A DNA stretch of 47,527 nucleotides from Burkholderiales bacterium. GTDB lineage: Bacteria; Pseudomonadota; Gammaproteobacteria; Burkholderiales; SHXO01. Below are positions 1 to 8,602 of this stretch, piece by piece. The translations under genes were made by a program, and so were the position numbers. The notes under the pieces are model-generated. The model did not search any database. It was not told the origin of the DNA and saw nothing but the letters and a program-made list of their open reading frames with translations. The number at the start of each line of letters is the position of its first letter. Within the stretch, counting starts at the first letter, position 1. The stretch is from contig JADZGB010000023.1 of NCBI GenBank assembly GCA_020854105.1, forward strand, positions 1 to 47,527, in the 5' to 3' direction.

Positions 1-242
1 CCAAGCTTGTCGATCCTGCCCTTGCGCTTGGCACCGTGACCCTTCAGCGCCCTGTCCACCTCCACATCACTGAGCCCCGTGCGCGTCTGAACCAGCAACC
101 GACCCTTCGCAAAATAACGGCCGTCGGCAAGCGACTGTACGGCGAGTTCTGCATGGGCGACTGGCGGAAGAACAAAGCAGGCGAGTGCGGCGAAGCAGGT
201 GAGCAGACCGGTTGGCAGCGTGCGGCGAGAAAGCTGAGGCAT
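1..242 (-). CDS. Secreted S8 (subtilisin-like) serine protease, N-terminal part only
   Basis: The frame is open to the window edge, so about 80 N-terminal residues are visible. They start with a signal peptide (Arg-Arg n-region, hydrophobic core ending PPVAHA) and continue into GRLLVQTRTGLSDVEVD and KGHGAK. That pattern resembles the inhibitor-like propeptide at the N-terminus of many proteobacterial subtilases (GR-hLVQP-GLSD-EF, hGGK). No catalytic residue is inside the window, so the protease call rests only on the propeptide. The start was chosen because the signal peptide follows it directly; the ribosome site (AAGAGAA) is weak. Another exported protein with the same propeptide-like fold is possible. 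Confidence 0.55.
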   Translation of the reverse strand, partial: MPQLSRRTLPTGLLTCFAALACFVLPPVAHAELAVQSLADGRYFAKGRLLVQTRTGLSDVEVDRALKGHGAKRKGRIDKL

Positions 243-621
243 CGTGGATTCTCTTTCTGTCTTGTTCGGGTGAATCCGTCGCACCCTTGTGGTGCGCCGT
301 GACCCGCGCGCGCTCTTAGCAATGCGCCTGCCAGCGACGGAAAAGCCATCGGAATACGACGAATTGACGCACTGGAACAAGAAGATGCCCGTCTCGTTGC
401 ACTTATGCGAACGCCATTCGGTCTGTGCGTGACAGTCGGGGAATCACGACAGAAAAACCGGCAACCACTCGGCTCATGGCCGCGTCATCCGCTACGCGAC
501 GCGCAGGACACGCGCGTGCCGTCGCGGCCGCGCAGTCGCTTTCGACCGACAGTGCGAAGTTCCGACGATCAGGACTGCGACGCGAGTGAACGGGAAGAGC
601 GAGTGGACAGGACGAGCCAAA
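243..621. other. Intergenic stretch without a supported gene
   Basis: The stretch lies between the divergently placed protease start and the terminator of the PEP-CTERM gene. The open frames here have irregular, Arg-rich composition and no recognisable motif. A short hairpin (GCACC-cttgt-GGTGC) sits near 283-297 in the leader side of the protease gene. Nothing else could be supported. Confidence 0.5.
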
Positions 622-652
622 GAAAAAAGGGCCGGCCTGAATGGCCGACCCT
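622..652 (-). terminator. Rho-independent terminator of the PEP-CTERM gene
   Basis: Read on the minus strand, GGTCGGCC and GGCCGGCC form a GC-rich stem with a short ATTCA loop, followed by CCTTTTTTC. It lies about 20 bases after the stop codon of the PEP-CTERM gene. Confidence 0.85.
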
Positions 653-671
653 CTGGCGCAGGCAGTACCGC

Positions 672-1343
672 TCAGCCTTTGCGTTTCATGGCTACGCCTG
701 CTCCGGCGAACAGCAGACCGAGCAGCGCGAGAACACCCGGCTCCGGAATTTCCTCCGGCGGATTGGCGCTTCCCGTATCGAACCAGACGATGTTCGAGAG
801 GCCGCCCAGATCACAGTCGGCCCCGAGGTCGGCTGGTTCGTTGTTGGGACCGCAACTGTTGAACGCCAGGAACGGATACAGCACCCCCGGTGAGGCGGTA
901 TAGGCGGCGAACGCGGTGGAACCGGTGGTCACGATGTAGTGCAGGGTCAGAAGATCCTGGGGCGAACCGTCCTTCGTGATCCATGCCGTGGCGTACTGTG
1001 GCGGATTGCCGAGTGTATAGCTCCAGGTACCCTCATCGTCTCCCAAGTTGTTCACGTCGAAGGTCTGCCCGCTTATCGACTCCGAGCCCTCCCCATCGAC
1101 CTTGCCGATGGCCGGAGTCTCGAAATTTCCGATGGTCAGCGAGCAGTCGGCAAGGGGACCAGGCGGACAGAAGTTCGGGTTGCCCGAGGTGTCGACGAAC
1201 ACCTCGTAGTACACCTGGAATCCGTCGACACCGGTTATGTCGAGGACGCCGGACGAGGGCATGGGCACCGCGCCCGCGGACGCCGCCAGGCACAGCGCGG
1301 CCAGGCCGCCGGTGACCGGCGTCAAGGCTGACAATGGCTTCAT
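672..1343 (-). CDS. PEP-CTERM sorted exported protein
   Basis: A 223-residue exported protein: an N-terminal signal peptide (to about residue 25, ending SAGA), a Cys-containing extracellular body with no recognised domain, and a C-terminal sorting tail. The tail has IPEPG, a hydrophobic segment (VLALLGLLFAGAGVAM) and a basic end KRKG, the recognition signal of the exosortase system that sends proteins to the cell surface or exopolysaccharide. No exosortase gene is in the window, so processing must occur in trans. A strong GGGAGGT ribosome site precedes the ATG. A sigma-54-like element lies upstream and a terminator follows, so the gene is probably monocistronic. The specific function is unknown. 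Confidence 0.88.
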   Translation of the reverse strand: MKPLSALTPVTGGLAALCLAASAGAVPMPSSGVLDITGVDGFQVYYEVFVDTSGNPNFCPPGPLADCSLTIGNFETPAIGKVDGEGSESISGQTFDVNNLGDDEGTWSYTLGNPPQYATAWITKDGSPQDLLTLHYIVTTGSTAFAAYTASPGVLYPFLAFNSCGPNNEPADLGADCDLGGLSNIVWFDTGSANPPEEIPEPGVLALLGLLFAGAGVAMKRKG

Positions 1344-1405
1344 AGGCAGATACCTCCCTTAGGACCGGAATGCCGCGTCAGACGCGCGCGGGCGGCGATC
1401 TTGGG

Positions 1406-1420
1406 GCAATCCCCATTCCG
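1406..1420 (-). promoter_or_regulatory. Candidate sigma-54 (-24/-12) promoter of the first PEP-CTERM gene
   Basis: On the minus strand the sequence CGGAATGGGGATTGC has the invariant GG and GC spaced by exactly ten bases, with a full TTGC at -12 and a partial -24 box. It would start transcription near 1394, about 50 bases before the ATG. The RpoN/PrsK/PrsR system is known to control PEP-CTERM genes in floc-forming betaproteobacteria; the assignment here is inference from the match. Confidence 0.55.
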
Positions 1421-1794
1421 GTCTTTTTATTACGCCTATTCAGTCATTTGGAAGGTCGCCTCGAGAAAAAGACAAATTTCTGTAAAGCGGTGCGACAGTA
1501 ATCTGCGACCCCTGGTGGGTGAAGGTCCTTAGGATCGACAACCCCTGCCCTGACTTCTCGGACCAAGTGCCTGTTGATCAACGACAAGCCAGAATCTCAC
1601 GAACTGTTAATTTCATCGACATGATGCCTCGGCCCGCCTCGGGCGGTGCTTGCCCTGCACTGGGAGAACGCGGGTTTTTTCTATAGAATCGCGGGCTTCG
1701 CCGCGAGGGCATCCTGCACCCGGCGGATACAGGCGATCTGCCGCCACGCTCGTGGACGGGCATCGCGCTACTTACAAAACCTCTAGGGGGATAA
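1421..1794. other. Divergent intergenic region between the PEP-CTERM gene and hppA
   Basis: This region holds upstream sequence for both genes. An octamer CTGTAAAG at 1480-1487 also occurs just upstream of the second PEP-CTERM promoter. Near 1680 the sequence TTTTTTCTATAGAATC contains a possible -10 (TATAGA) for hppA but no convincing -35. The hppA ribosome site AGGGGG is at 1785-1790. No gene was found. Confidence 0.45.
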
Positions 1795-4269
1795 ATGTCA
1801 GCCGCACTGATCTTCGCGCTCGCCTGCGCGATTCTGGCAGTCGTCTACGGCGTGATATCGATTGGCTGGGTTCTCGGCAAACCCGCCGGCAACCAGCGCA
1901 TGCAGGAGATCGCTGCGGCAATCCAGCAGGGCGCGCAAGCCTACCTGAATCGCCAGTACCGCACGATCGGCATGGTGGGCGTGGCGTTGTTCATCATCAT
2001 CGGCGTGGCGCCCGGACTGGGCTGGACCACGGCGATCGGCTTCCTGATCGGCGCGGTGCTGTCCGGCGCGGCCGGCTACATCGGCATGAACATCTCCGTG
2101 CGTTCGAACGTTCGCACGGCGCAGGCGGCGACCCAGGGGCTCGGCGCTGCGCTGGACGTCGCCTTCCGCGGGGGCGCGATCACCGGGATGCTGGTCGTGG
2201 GCCTCGGCCTACTCGGCGTGGCCGGGTTCTACGCCTATCTGAGGGGCGCCGCTGCCGATGCCAGCGATCTGCGTCACCTGTTGCATCCGATGATCGGCCT
2301 GGCATTCGGATCGTCCCTGATCTCCATCTTCGCCCGTCTGGGCGGCGGTATCTTCACCAAGGGCGCGGACGTGGGGGCCGACCTCGTCGGCAAGGTCGAG
2401 GCGGGCATTCCGGAGGACGATCCGCGCAATCCGGCGGTGATCGCCGACAACGTGGGCGACAACGTCGGCGACTGCGCCGGCATGGCGGCCGACCTGTTCG
2501 AAACCTACGCGGTGACCATCGTCGCCACCATGCTCGTCGGCGCGCTGGCCTTCGCCAGCTTCGGCGAGATGGCCGTGCTCTATCCGCTGGCGCTGGGCGG
2601 CGTATCGATCATCGCTTCCATCATCGGCTGCCACTTCGTCAAGGCGAGAGAAGGCGGCAAGATCATGAATGCCCTGTACCGCGGCGTCATCGTCGCGGGC
2701 GTGTTGTCGCTGATCGCCTTCTACCCAATCACCACGTGGCTGATGGGTGGCGTGGCAGAGGCCACCGGCGGCGTGGTCACCTCGATGAAGCTGTGGCTCG
2801 CCGCAGCCGTCGGCATCATCCTCACCGGCGCCCTGATGTGGATCACCGAGTACTACACCGGCACCGACTTCAAGCCGGTGAAGTATGTCGCGCAGGCGTC
2901 CACCACCGGCCATGCAACCAACATCATCGCCGGCATTGCCGTGTCGATGAAGGCCTGCTCCCTGCCGGTGCTCGCCGTGTGCGCGGCGATCCTGGCATCG
3001 TACTGGGTGACCGGTGGTGGCATGGCCGGCCTGTACGGAGTCGCGATCGCGGCCACCGCCATGCTGTCGATGGCCGGCATCATCGTCGCACTCGACGCAT
3101 ACGGCCCCATCACCGACAACGCCGGCGGCATCGCCGAAATGGCGGAACTGCCCAAGTCGGTGCGCAACATCACCGATCCTCTGGATGCCGTCGGCAACAC
3201 CACCAAGGCCGTCACCAAGGGGTACGCGATCGGCTCGGCCGGTCTGGCGGCGCTGGTCCTGTTCGCCGACTACACCGCGGCGCTCAAGGGCGCGGGCATC
3301 GCCGCGACCTTCGAGCTTTCCGATCCCAAGGTGATCATCGGCCTGTTCATCGGCGGCCTGATTCCGTACCTGTTCGGTGCCATGGCAATGGAAGCGGTAG
3401 GCCGTGCCGCGGGTTCGGTGGTGGAGGAAGTGCGCCGCCAGTTCCGCGAGATCAAGGGCATCATGGAAGGCAAGGCCAAGCCCGAGTACGGCCGTGCCGT
3501 GGACATGCTGACCACCGCTGCGATCAAGGAAATGATGATCCCCTCGCTGCTGCCGGTGATCGTGCCGATCCTGGTCGGCCTCGTCCTCGGCCCGGCGGCA
3601 CTGGGAGGCCTGCTCATGGGCACCATCGTGACCGGCCTGTTCGTCGCCATCTCGATGACCACCGGCGGCGGCGCGTGGGACAACGCGAAGAAGTACATCG
3701 AAGAGGGCCACCACGGCGGCAAGGGCTCCGACGCCCACAAGGCAGCCGTGACCGGAGATACGGTGGGCGATCCCTACAAGGACACCGCCGGCCCGGCCGT
3801 GAACCCGCTGATCAAGATCATCAACCTGGTCGCCCTGCTGATCGTGCCGGTCCTCGCCACCGTGTATGCGACCGCCGCGCCGCAGACTTCCTCCGATGCG
3901 ACCGTGGCACCGGCTGCCGAAACGGCTGTTGCAGCAGTCGCTCCGCACGCGGAGATCCCGCCCGTGGCGATCGCCTTCGAGGTCGGCCAGAGCAGCTTGC
4001 CTGCCGATGCGGCAGCACAGCTCGCCGGCATGGTCGAGGCAGTGAATGCAAACCCCGAAGCCCGGCTTCGGATCTCGGGCTATACGGACGCGAGCGGCGA
4101 TCCTGCGAGCAACGAGGAGCTGGCCAAGTCACGCGCCTTCGCGGTGCGCGATGCGCTGCTCGGTGCCGGGGTCGCCGAGGAGCGTATCGAGATGCAGAAG
4201 CCGGAGGCGATCACCGGCAGCGGTTCGGACGCCGAGGCCCGGCGCGTCGAAGTGACCCTGCTGCAGTAG
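1795..4269 (+). CDS. hppA: K+-independent H+-translocating inorganic pyrophosphatase with C-terminal OmpA-like domain
   Basis: This inner-membrane pump couples pyrophosphate hydrolysis to proton export. The first ~690 residues are a complete H+-PPase with many membrane helices. They carry the substrate-binding signature [28 protein letters not shown] and FETY, and [10 protein letters not shown], where the lysine marks the K+-independent subfamily. Unusually, an Ala/Pro-rich linker (about 690-720) leads into an OmpA-like domain (722-824). That domain has SGYTDASGD, an N-x-x-L-x-x-SRA-x-AVRDAL helix and a RRVEV end, matching peptidoglycan-binding OmpA modules. The C-terminus of H+-PPases is known to lie on the outer (periplasmic) side, so the added domain could reach the cell wall. 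Typical family members end near 680-690 residues. A terminator follows. Confidence 0.95.
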   Translation: MSAALIFALACAILAVVYGVISIGWVLGKPAGNQRMQEIAAAIQQGAQAYLNRQYRTIGMVGVALFIIIGVAPGLGWTTAIGFLIGAVLSGAAGYIGMNISVRSNVRTAQAATQGLGAALDVAFRGGAITGMLVVGLGLLGVAGFYAYLRGAAADASDLRHLLHPMIGLAFGSSLISIFARLGGGIFTKGADVGADLVGKVEAGIPEDDPRNPAVIADNVGDNVGDCAGMAADLFETYAVTIVATMLVGALAFASFGEMAVLYPLALGGVSIIASIIGCHFVKAREGGKIMNALYRGVIVAGVLSLIAFYPITTWLMGGVAEATGGVVTSMKLWLAAAVGIILTGALMWITEYYTGTDFKPVKYVAQASTTGHATNIIAGIAVSMKACSLPVLAVCAAILASYWVTGGGMAGLYGVAIAATAMLSMAGIIVALDAYGPITDNAGGIAEMAELPKSVRNITDPLDAVGNTTKAVTKGYAIGSAGLAALVLFADYTAALKGAGIAATFELSDPKVIIGLFIGGLIPYLFGAMAMEAVGRAAGSVVEEVRRQFREIKGIMEGKAKPEYGRAVDMLTTAAIKEMMIPSLLPVIVPILVGLVLGPAALGGLLMGTIVTGLFVAISMTTGGGAWDNAKKYIEEGHHGGKGSDAHKAAVTGDTVGDPYKDTAGPAVNPLIKIINLVALLIVPVLATVYATAAPQTSSDATVAPAAETAVAAVAPHAEIPPVAIAFEVGQSSLPADAAAQLAGMVEAVNANPEARLRISGYTDASGDPASNEELAKSRAFAVRDALLGAGVAEERIEMQKPEAITGSGSDAEARRVEVTLLQ

Positions 4270-4294
4270 CCTAGTCTTTTCGCCGCACACGACA

Positions 4295-4326
4295 AAACGC
4301 CCCGCATCTGCGGGGCGTTTGCTTTC
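4295..4326. terminator. Bidirectional rho-independent terminator
   Basis: AAACGCCCCGC-atct-GCGGGGCGTTT forms a near-perfect stem with T-rich tracts on both sides (GTTTGCTTT on plus, GTTTTGTC on minus). It sits between the convergent hppA and HDO-like genes and can serve both. Confidence 0.88.
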
Positions 4327-4342
4327 GGGATGGGCCGGGCGG

Positions 4343-5194
4343 TCAGGCGACCGCGGCGGCGGCGCGACCGCGACGTTCCCCGAAGCGCCGATCGGGGAAC
4401 TGGATGACCACCTGCCGCTTGCGCCGGTCGGCCGTGCGCAATTCGATCGAGAGTGCGTCGGCCGGCCGCTCGGGAGCATCCGCATAGGCCCGAAAGGACG
4501 TGTGCAGCGCAAGGTGCAGCAGCTGAAGGCTGCGCTTTGCAGCCAGCATCACCTTGGCCCGCATCCGTTCGCTCGTCGCATAGCGCTTGACCACCTCCAA
4601 CGCGACCTTGGGGTGCTCGTCGTCGTACTTCGCATGCTCCCGCATCCACTTGTAGGTGCGCGGGTTCATCTCCACCCCTTCGCGGCCGCGGTAGGATTCG
4701 AAGCCGTCCACGACCCGGCGCGAAAGATCCCCGGTGATCCCTTCGATGGCGAAACTCGTCGCCGCGACCGCCTCGGCAAGCGAGCCCTTCGTGTTGATGT
4801 ACCAGAGCCAGTCCGTGAGCGACTGCACATCGCGCAGGATCGGCTTCTTTCCGTCCGCCAGGTCCAGCATGTCCTTCGGCTCGAGTCCGAATCCCTGCCC
4901 CATCCACAACCAGTGCTCGGCGTGCGCCTTCTCCACCCGGATGTTGTCGATCAGGTAGGAGCGCGCGTAGTCGTCCTCCACCTTGATCAGGGCTTCGGCG
5001 AGGAACTTGGGGAAGGCATGGATGAAGGGATAGATCTGCATGATCCAGCCCTGCATCCCCTTCACCGGCATGGTGCCGGCGCCGACGGCGGTCGCCCACT
5101 CGCTGTTGATAAGTTCGTTCCAGTACGGCTGCAGATAACTGTGCAACGAGTCGACCCACTGAGGATGTGGGGAAAGCTCGTACATAGACCCCAT
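4343..5194 (-). CDS. Heme-oxygenase-fold (TenA / iron-dependent HDO-like) protein with Arg-rich C-terminal tail
   Basis: A cytoplasmic, all-helical protein of 283 residues similar to the TenA/PqqC/CADD group, annotated elsewhere as iron-containing redox enzymes. Candidate metal ligands of the di-iron HDO type are visible in VEDDYARSYLIDN, EKAHAEHW and HAKYDDEH; the enzymatic reaction is unknown. The start was set at MGSMYEL because GAAGAGG lies just upstream; an in-frame ATG 78 bases earlier has no such site. After the helical domain the last ~28 residues are basic and contain VVIQFPDRRFGERR. The same tail ends the unrelated desaturase nearby. The gene is convergent with hppA and followed by the shared terminator. 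Confidence 0.75.
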   Translation of the reverse strand: MGSMYELSPHPQWVDSLHSYLQPYWNELINSEWATAVGAGTMPVKGMQGWIMQIYPFIHAFPKFLAEALIKVEDDYARSYLIDNIRVEKAHAEHWLWMGQGFGLEPKDMLDLADGKKPILRDVQSLTDWLWYINTKGSLAEAVAATSFAIEGITGDLSRRVVDGFESYRGREGVEMNPRTYKWMREHAKYDDEHPKVALEVVKRYATSERMRAKVMLAAKRSLQLLHLALHTSFRAYADAPERPADALSIELRTADRRKRQVVIQFPDRRFGERRGRAAAAVA

Positions 5195-5341
5195 TTCGAA
5201 ACCTCTTCTTGTGGTTGACCTCTTGCCCGGGAACGCCGGCAGTCCCCCCGTCATGCACGAGTGGCGCATCACGGACCAGCGTTGTCCCGTCCGCGAGCAG
5301 AGGATGGATTATCAGGGACGAGCACGAACGACTCGCCATTG

Positions 5342-5389
5342 TCATGACTTGGACGGATCATGACCTGGATGGGTCATGACCTGGACTTG
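5342..5389. repeat. Three tandem 16-bp repeats with TCATGA core
   Basis: The unit TCATGACYTGGAYGGR occurs three times head to tail with period 16; the third copy diverges at its end. Each copy starts with the palindrome TCATGA. The repeats lie about 150 bases upstream of the HDO-like gene and 80 bases downstream of the GGDEF-EAL gene. They could be operator sites for the former; no function is proven. Confidence 0.7.
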
Positions 5390-5466
5390 GACGAGCCGCT
5401 CTCGGCCCAGTGTAGGTCGATTCCGCCCGAGCAGCAAGAGCATGCTGCCTGACGGCAACGGCGGCT

Positions 5467-8256
5467 TCAGCTGACTGGCTCAGCGAGATTCAGGCGAGCG
5501 GCAAAGGGCCGGGGCCTCGCCACACCGTAACCCTGGGCGAAATCCACGCCGATCTCGCGCAGGGCATGCATGACGCGTTCGTCGTCCACGAACTCGGCGA
5601 TCGTCTGCTTGCCCATCACGTGGCCGACGTTGTTGATCGCCTCGACCATGGCCCGATCGATCGGATTATCGGCCATGTCCTTGACGAACACGCCATCGAT
5701 CTTCAGGTAGTCCACCGGCAGGTGCTTCAGATACGCGAACGAGGACATGCCTGCGCCGAAATCGTCCAGCGAGAACCGGCAGCCGAGCGCCTTCATCTCC
5801 TGGATGAAGTAGGTGGCCTTGTCCAGATTGGCAATCGCGGCGGTCTCGGTGATCTCGAAGCAGATCGATTCATGCGGCACGTTCGAGGATTGCAGCTGTT
5901 CGCGCACGAACTCGAGGAAGCGATCGTCGCCGATGGAGGCACCGGACAGATTGATCGCACACGACTCGATCGACTCTCCGCCGGCGCGCATGCGCGCGAG
6001 CATGCCCAGCGCGGTGCGGATGACCCAGCGATCGATGGCAGGCATGAGGTTGTAGCGCTCGGCCGCGGGGATGAAAGCCATCGGCGGCACCAGCTTGCCC
6101 TGCTCGTCCACCATGCGCACCAGCAGCTCGCAACGCATCCCGCGCGCCGCGCGCCGGTTGACCGGCACGATGTCCTGCGCATAGAGGACAAAGCGGTTGT
6201 CGTCGAGCGCGCGCTGCAGCCGGCCCACCCATTCCATCTCTCCCTGGCGCAGCGTCAGCTCGCTGTCGTCGGGGTGATAGACCTGCACGCGGTTGCGGCC
6301 CTTCTCCTTCGCCATGTAGCAGGCGGTGTCGGCCGCCCGCAGGACTTCCGCCAGCGTGAACAGGCCGTCGGTGACATTGACCAGACCGATGCTCACACCG
6401 ATGTTGAAGCTCAGGTGTGCCCAGGCGAAGTGGAAGTCGGACAGCGTCTGGCGCAGCTTGTCCGCGATGCGTGGCGCCACGTCGGACGGGCAATTCTCCA
6501 GCAGCACACCGAACTCGTCGCCGCCCAGCCGGGCAAGTGTGTCCTCCTCGCGCAACGCCTGCTGCAGGAGCCCGCTCGCCTGACGCATGAGCTGGTCGCC
6601 GGCGGCGTGGCCGCAGGTGTCGTTGACCACCTTGAACTGATCGAGGTCGAGGTACAGCACGGCGTGCTGCCGGTTGTGTTGTACCGCCGATTGCAGCGCC
6701 AGCCCCAGGCGCCGCTCGAATTCCGAGCGGTTGATCAATCCCGTGAGCGAGTCATGGCTTGCCTGATAGGAGAGCTTGGCGGCGTACTGCCGCTCCCGGC
6801 TCACGTCGTGCAGCACCAGGACCACGCCCACGACCTGCCCCGAACGGTCGCGGATCGGTGCTGCCGACTGCACGATCGGGATCTCCACACCGTCGTTGCG
6901 CTGCAGGAGTATCTGCGTGCTGGAGTCGGTGGATCGTTCCTCGCGCAACACCAGTTCGATCGGGCTGGGAACCGGCTTGTGGCCGGCTTCGTCCACGAGG
7001 CGGAACAGTGCCTGGACCGGCAGACCAAAGGCATTCGGCGAAACCCAGCCCGTCAACGACTCCGCTACCGGGTTGAGATAGGTCACCCAGCCTTCGGTAT
7101 CCGTGGTGATGACACCGTCTGCAATCGAGGCCAGCGTCACCTGCGCACGCTCCTTTTCGGCGAAGAGTTCGGCCGCGGCGATCTTGCGGTCGGTGATGTC
7201 GGTCAGCGCACCCGCCATGCGCGCCGGCTTTCCTCCGGCATCGCGCACGGACTGTCCGCGGACCCTGAACCAGCGATACTCACCGGCCTTGATCATCAGG
7301 CGCAGTTCGACGTCCAGCGGCAGGCCCGTGTCCATGTGCGCCCGAAGGGCGTGGCGAAACGCCTCGCTCTCCGACATGTGCAGGCGTGACAGCAGCGTCG
7401 CCTGCGCGCTGTCGGACTCTCCCACGTCGTAGCCGAGCAGTTGCTTGAAGCGCGGCGAGAAGTACCAGTCATCGGTGGCGATGACCCAATCCCACAGGCC
7501 GTCGTTGCTGCCCGAGACGGCAAACTGGAAACGCTCCTCGGAGATCTTGAGCGCGCGTTCCGCGCCCTCGCTGCGGCGGAGCATGCGGTGCGAGAAGTAC
7601 ACGCCGAGGGGGACGAGCAGCGCCGGTACGGCGAGCGTCAAGGCCAGCAGGATCGCCTTGGTAATGCGGTTCGCGTCCCCGAGCGTATTGGAGAACTCCA
7701 CCTCGAGGGGTGTCAGCCGCGCATTGATCTGGTAGATCCTCCGCACGATGGGACGGATGGAGTACTCGGACCGGTCCCCGGTCGTGACGTGCAGATGCAG
7801 CTCCCGGGCCGCGAGATCCAGGTCCGCGATGTGCCGGTCGCCCTCTTCCCAGACCCGCACGACCTGGTCGATGTACCAGACGTGGCGAAAGCGCCGGTAG
7901 AGCCGGATCACGCCATCGATGTCGTCCGGGTGGTCTCCGCCTTCGAGCAGCAGCTGCCACGCGCGGTCATAGTCCGGCCGCGGCTTCTCCATCTCCAGGC
8001 GTGCCTGGCCGAGCTTCAGCGGCACGGAGATGTTCTTCAGGTAATCGATGTAGTGGTGTTCCGAATGGGTTTCCGCGTAACGGATGAGGTGGAACACGGA
8101 TTCCTTCTGGGCTTTCGACCAGCGGCTCTCTCCTTCCACGAACGCTCGCGCCGCAGACAGGATGTCGGCTACCTGGATCGCGAGCACCACGAGCAGCACG
8201 ACGATCGCCAGGAACGGCCAGATCAGAAGCAGCAGCCTGGTGCTCCCCGGCATCAT
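5467..8256 (-). CDS. Membrane PAS-PAS-GGDEF-EAL cyclic-di-GMP enzyme
   Basis: Predicted to make and/or degrade c-di-GMP. In order: an N-terminal membrane helix (about 8-30), a periplasmic sensor region of ~170 residues, a second helix (KAILLALTLAVPALLVP), two PAS domains (from about 243 and 372), then GGDEF and EAL domains. The GGDEF motif is intact at about 575, preceded five residues upstream by the inhibitory-site pattern REED. The EAL domain has ELLVRM (about 709), NLSG, EITET, DDFGAG, LKIDG and QGYG, so both domains look catalytic. Start choice is uncertain: the Met-Met-Pro start places the first helix near the N-terminus, but no clear ribosome site is seen, and in-frame ATGs occur up to 8451. 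It stands alone on the minus strand. Confidence 0.92.
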   Translation of the reverse strand: MMPGSTRLLLLIWPFLAIVVLLVVLAIQVADILSAARAFVEGESRWSKAQKESVFHLIRYAETHSEHHYIDYLKNISVPLKLGQARLEMEKPRPDYDRAWQLLLEGGDHPDDIDGVIRLYRRFRHVWYIDQVVRVWEEGDRHIADLDLAARELHLHVTTGDRSEYSIRPIVRRIYQINARLTPLEVEFSNTLGDANRITKAILLALTLAVPALLVPLGVYFSHRMLRRSEGAERALKISEERFQFAVSGSNDGLWDWVIATDDWYFSPRFKQLLGYDVGESDSAQATLLSRLHMSESEAFRHALRAHMDTGLPLDVELRLMIKAGEYRWFRVRGQSVRDAGGKPARMAGALTDITDRKIAAAELFAEKERAQVTLASIADGVITTDTEGWVTYLNPVAESLTGWVSPNAFGLPVQALFRLVDEAGHKPVPSPIELVLREERSTDSSTQILLQRNDGVEIPIVQSAAPIRDRSGQVVGVVLVLHDVSRERQYAAKLSYQASHDSLTGLINRSEFERRLGLALQSAVQHNRQHAVLYLDLDQFKVVNDTCGHAAGDQLMRQASGLLQQALREEDTLARLGGDEFGVLLENCPSDVAPRIADKLRQTLSDFHFAWAHLSFNIGVSIGLVNVTDGLFTLAEVLRAADTACYMAKEKGRNRVQVYHPDDSELTLRQGEMEWVGRLQRALDDNRFVLYAQDIVPVNRRAARGMRCELLVRMVDEQGKLVPPMAFIPAAERYNLMPAIDRWVIRTALGMLARMRAGGESIESCAINLSGASIGDDRFLEFVREQLQSSNVPHESICFEITETAAIANLDKATYFIQEMKALGCRFSLDDFGAGMSSFAYLKHLPVDYLKIDGVFVKDMADNPIDRAMVEAINNVGHVMGKQTIAEFVDDERVMHALREIGVDFAQGYGVARPRPFAARLNLAEPVS

Positions 8257-8602
8257 CACGAACAGATGGCCAAGCCACGGGTGCGGACCTCGAGCGAACC
8301 CTAGCATGGCAACCGAATGACTCGCGACGCAACGACCGCGTCGACGCCCGGACAGAACGCCCGAGTTTGCATGATGGTGGAAACTGACGGTACCGCGAAC
8401 ATGGGCAGATTGGCTTCCGTCAGTGCCGGAGAAGGCGGCCAGCGGGAACACGACGATCCCGGGCAGTCCGTCCTTCTTCGGCCTTGTGCGTCAGCTCTTT
8501 AGATTGCAAAAAAAGTGGAACTGCTGCGATTGCAGCCACACACGCAAGAACGGCGCCGGCTCGTACGCGAAACCGCACGGACGCGGTGATGGCACCGGAA
8601 AC
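8257..8602. other. Intergenic stretch between desaturase and GGDEF-EAL genes
   Basis: Part of this may be the true 5' end of the GGDEF-EAL gene, since that frame stays open to 8451. No terminator for the desaturase gene and no clear promoter could be picked out. Confidence 0.4.

Noticed and set aside
1650-4274. A long open frame (874 codons) overlapping hppA in another phase, and a 579-codon frame on the opposite strand
   Set aside because: Arg- and Gly-rich out-of-phase readings of a high-GC gene; the hppA frame has unmistakable family motifs.
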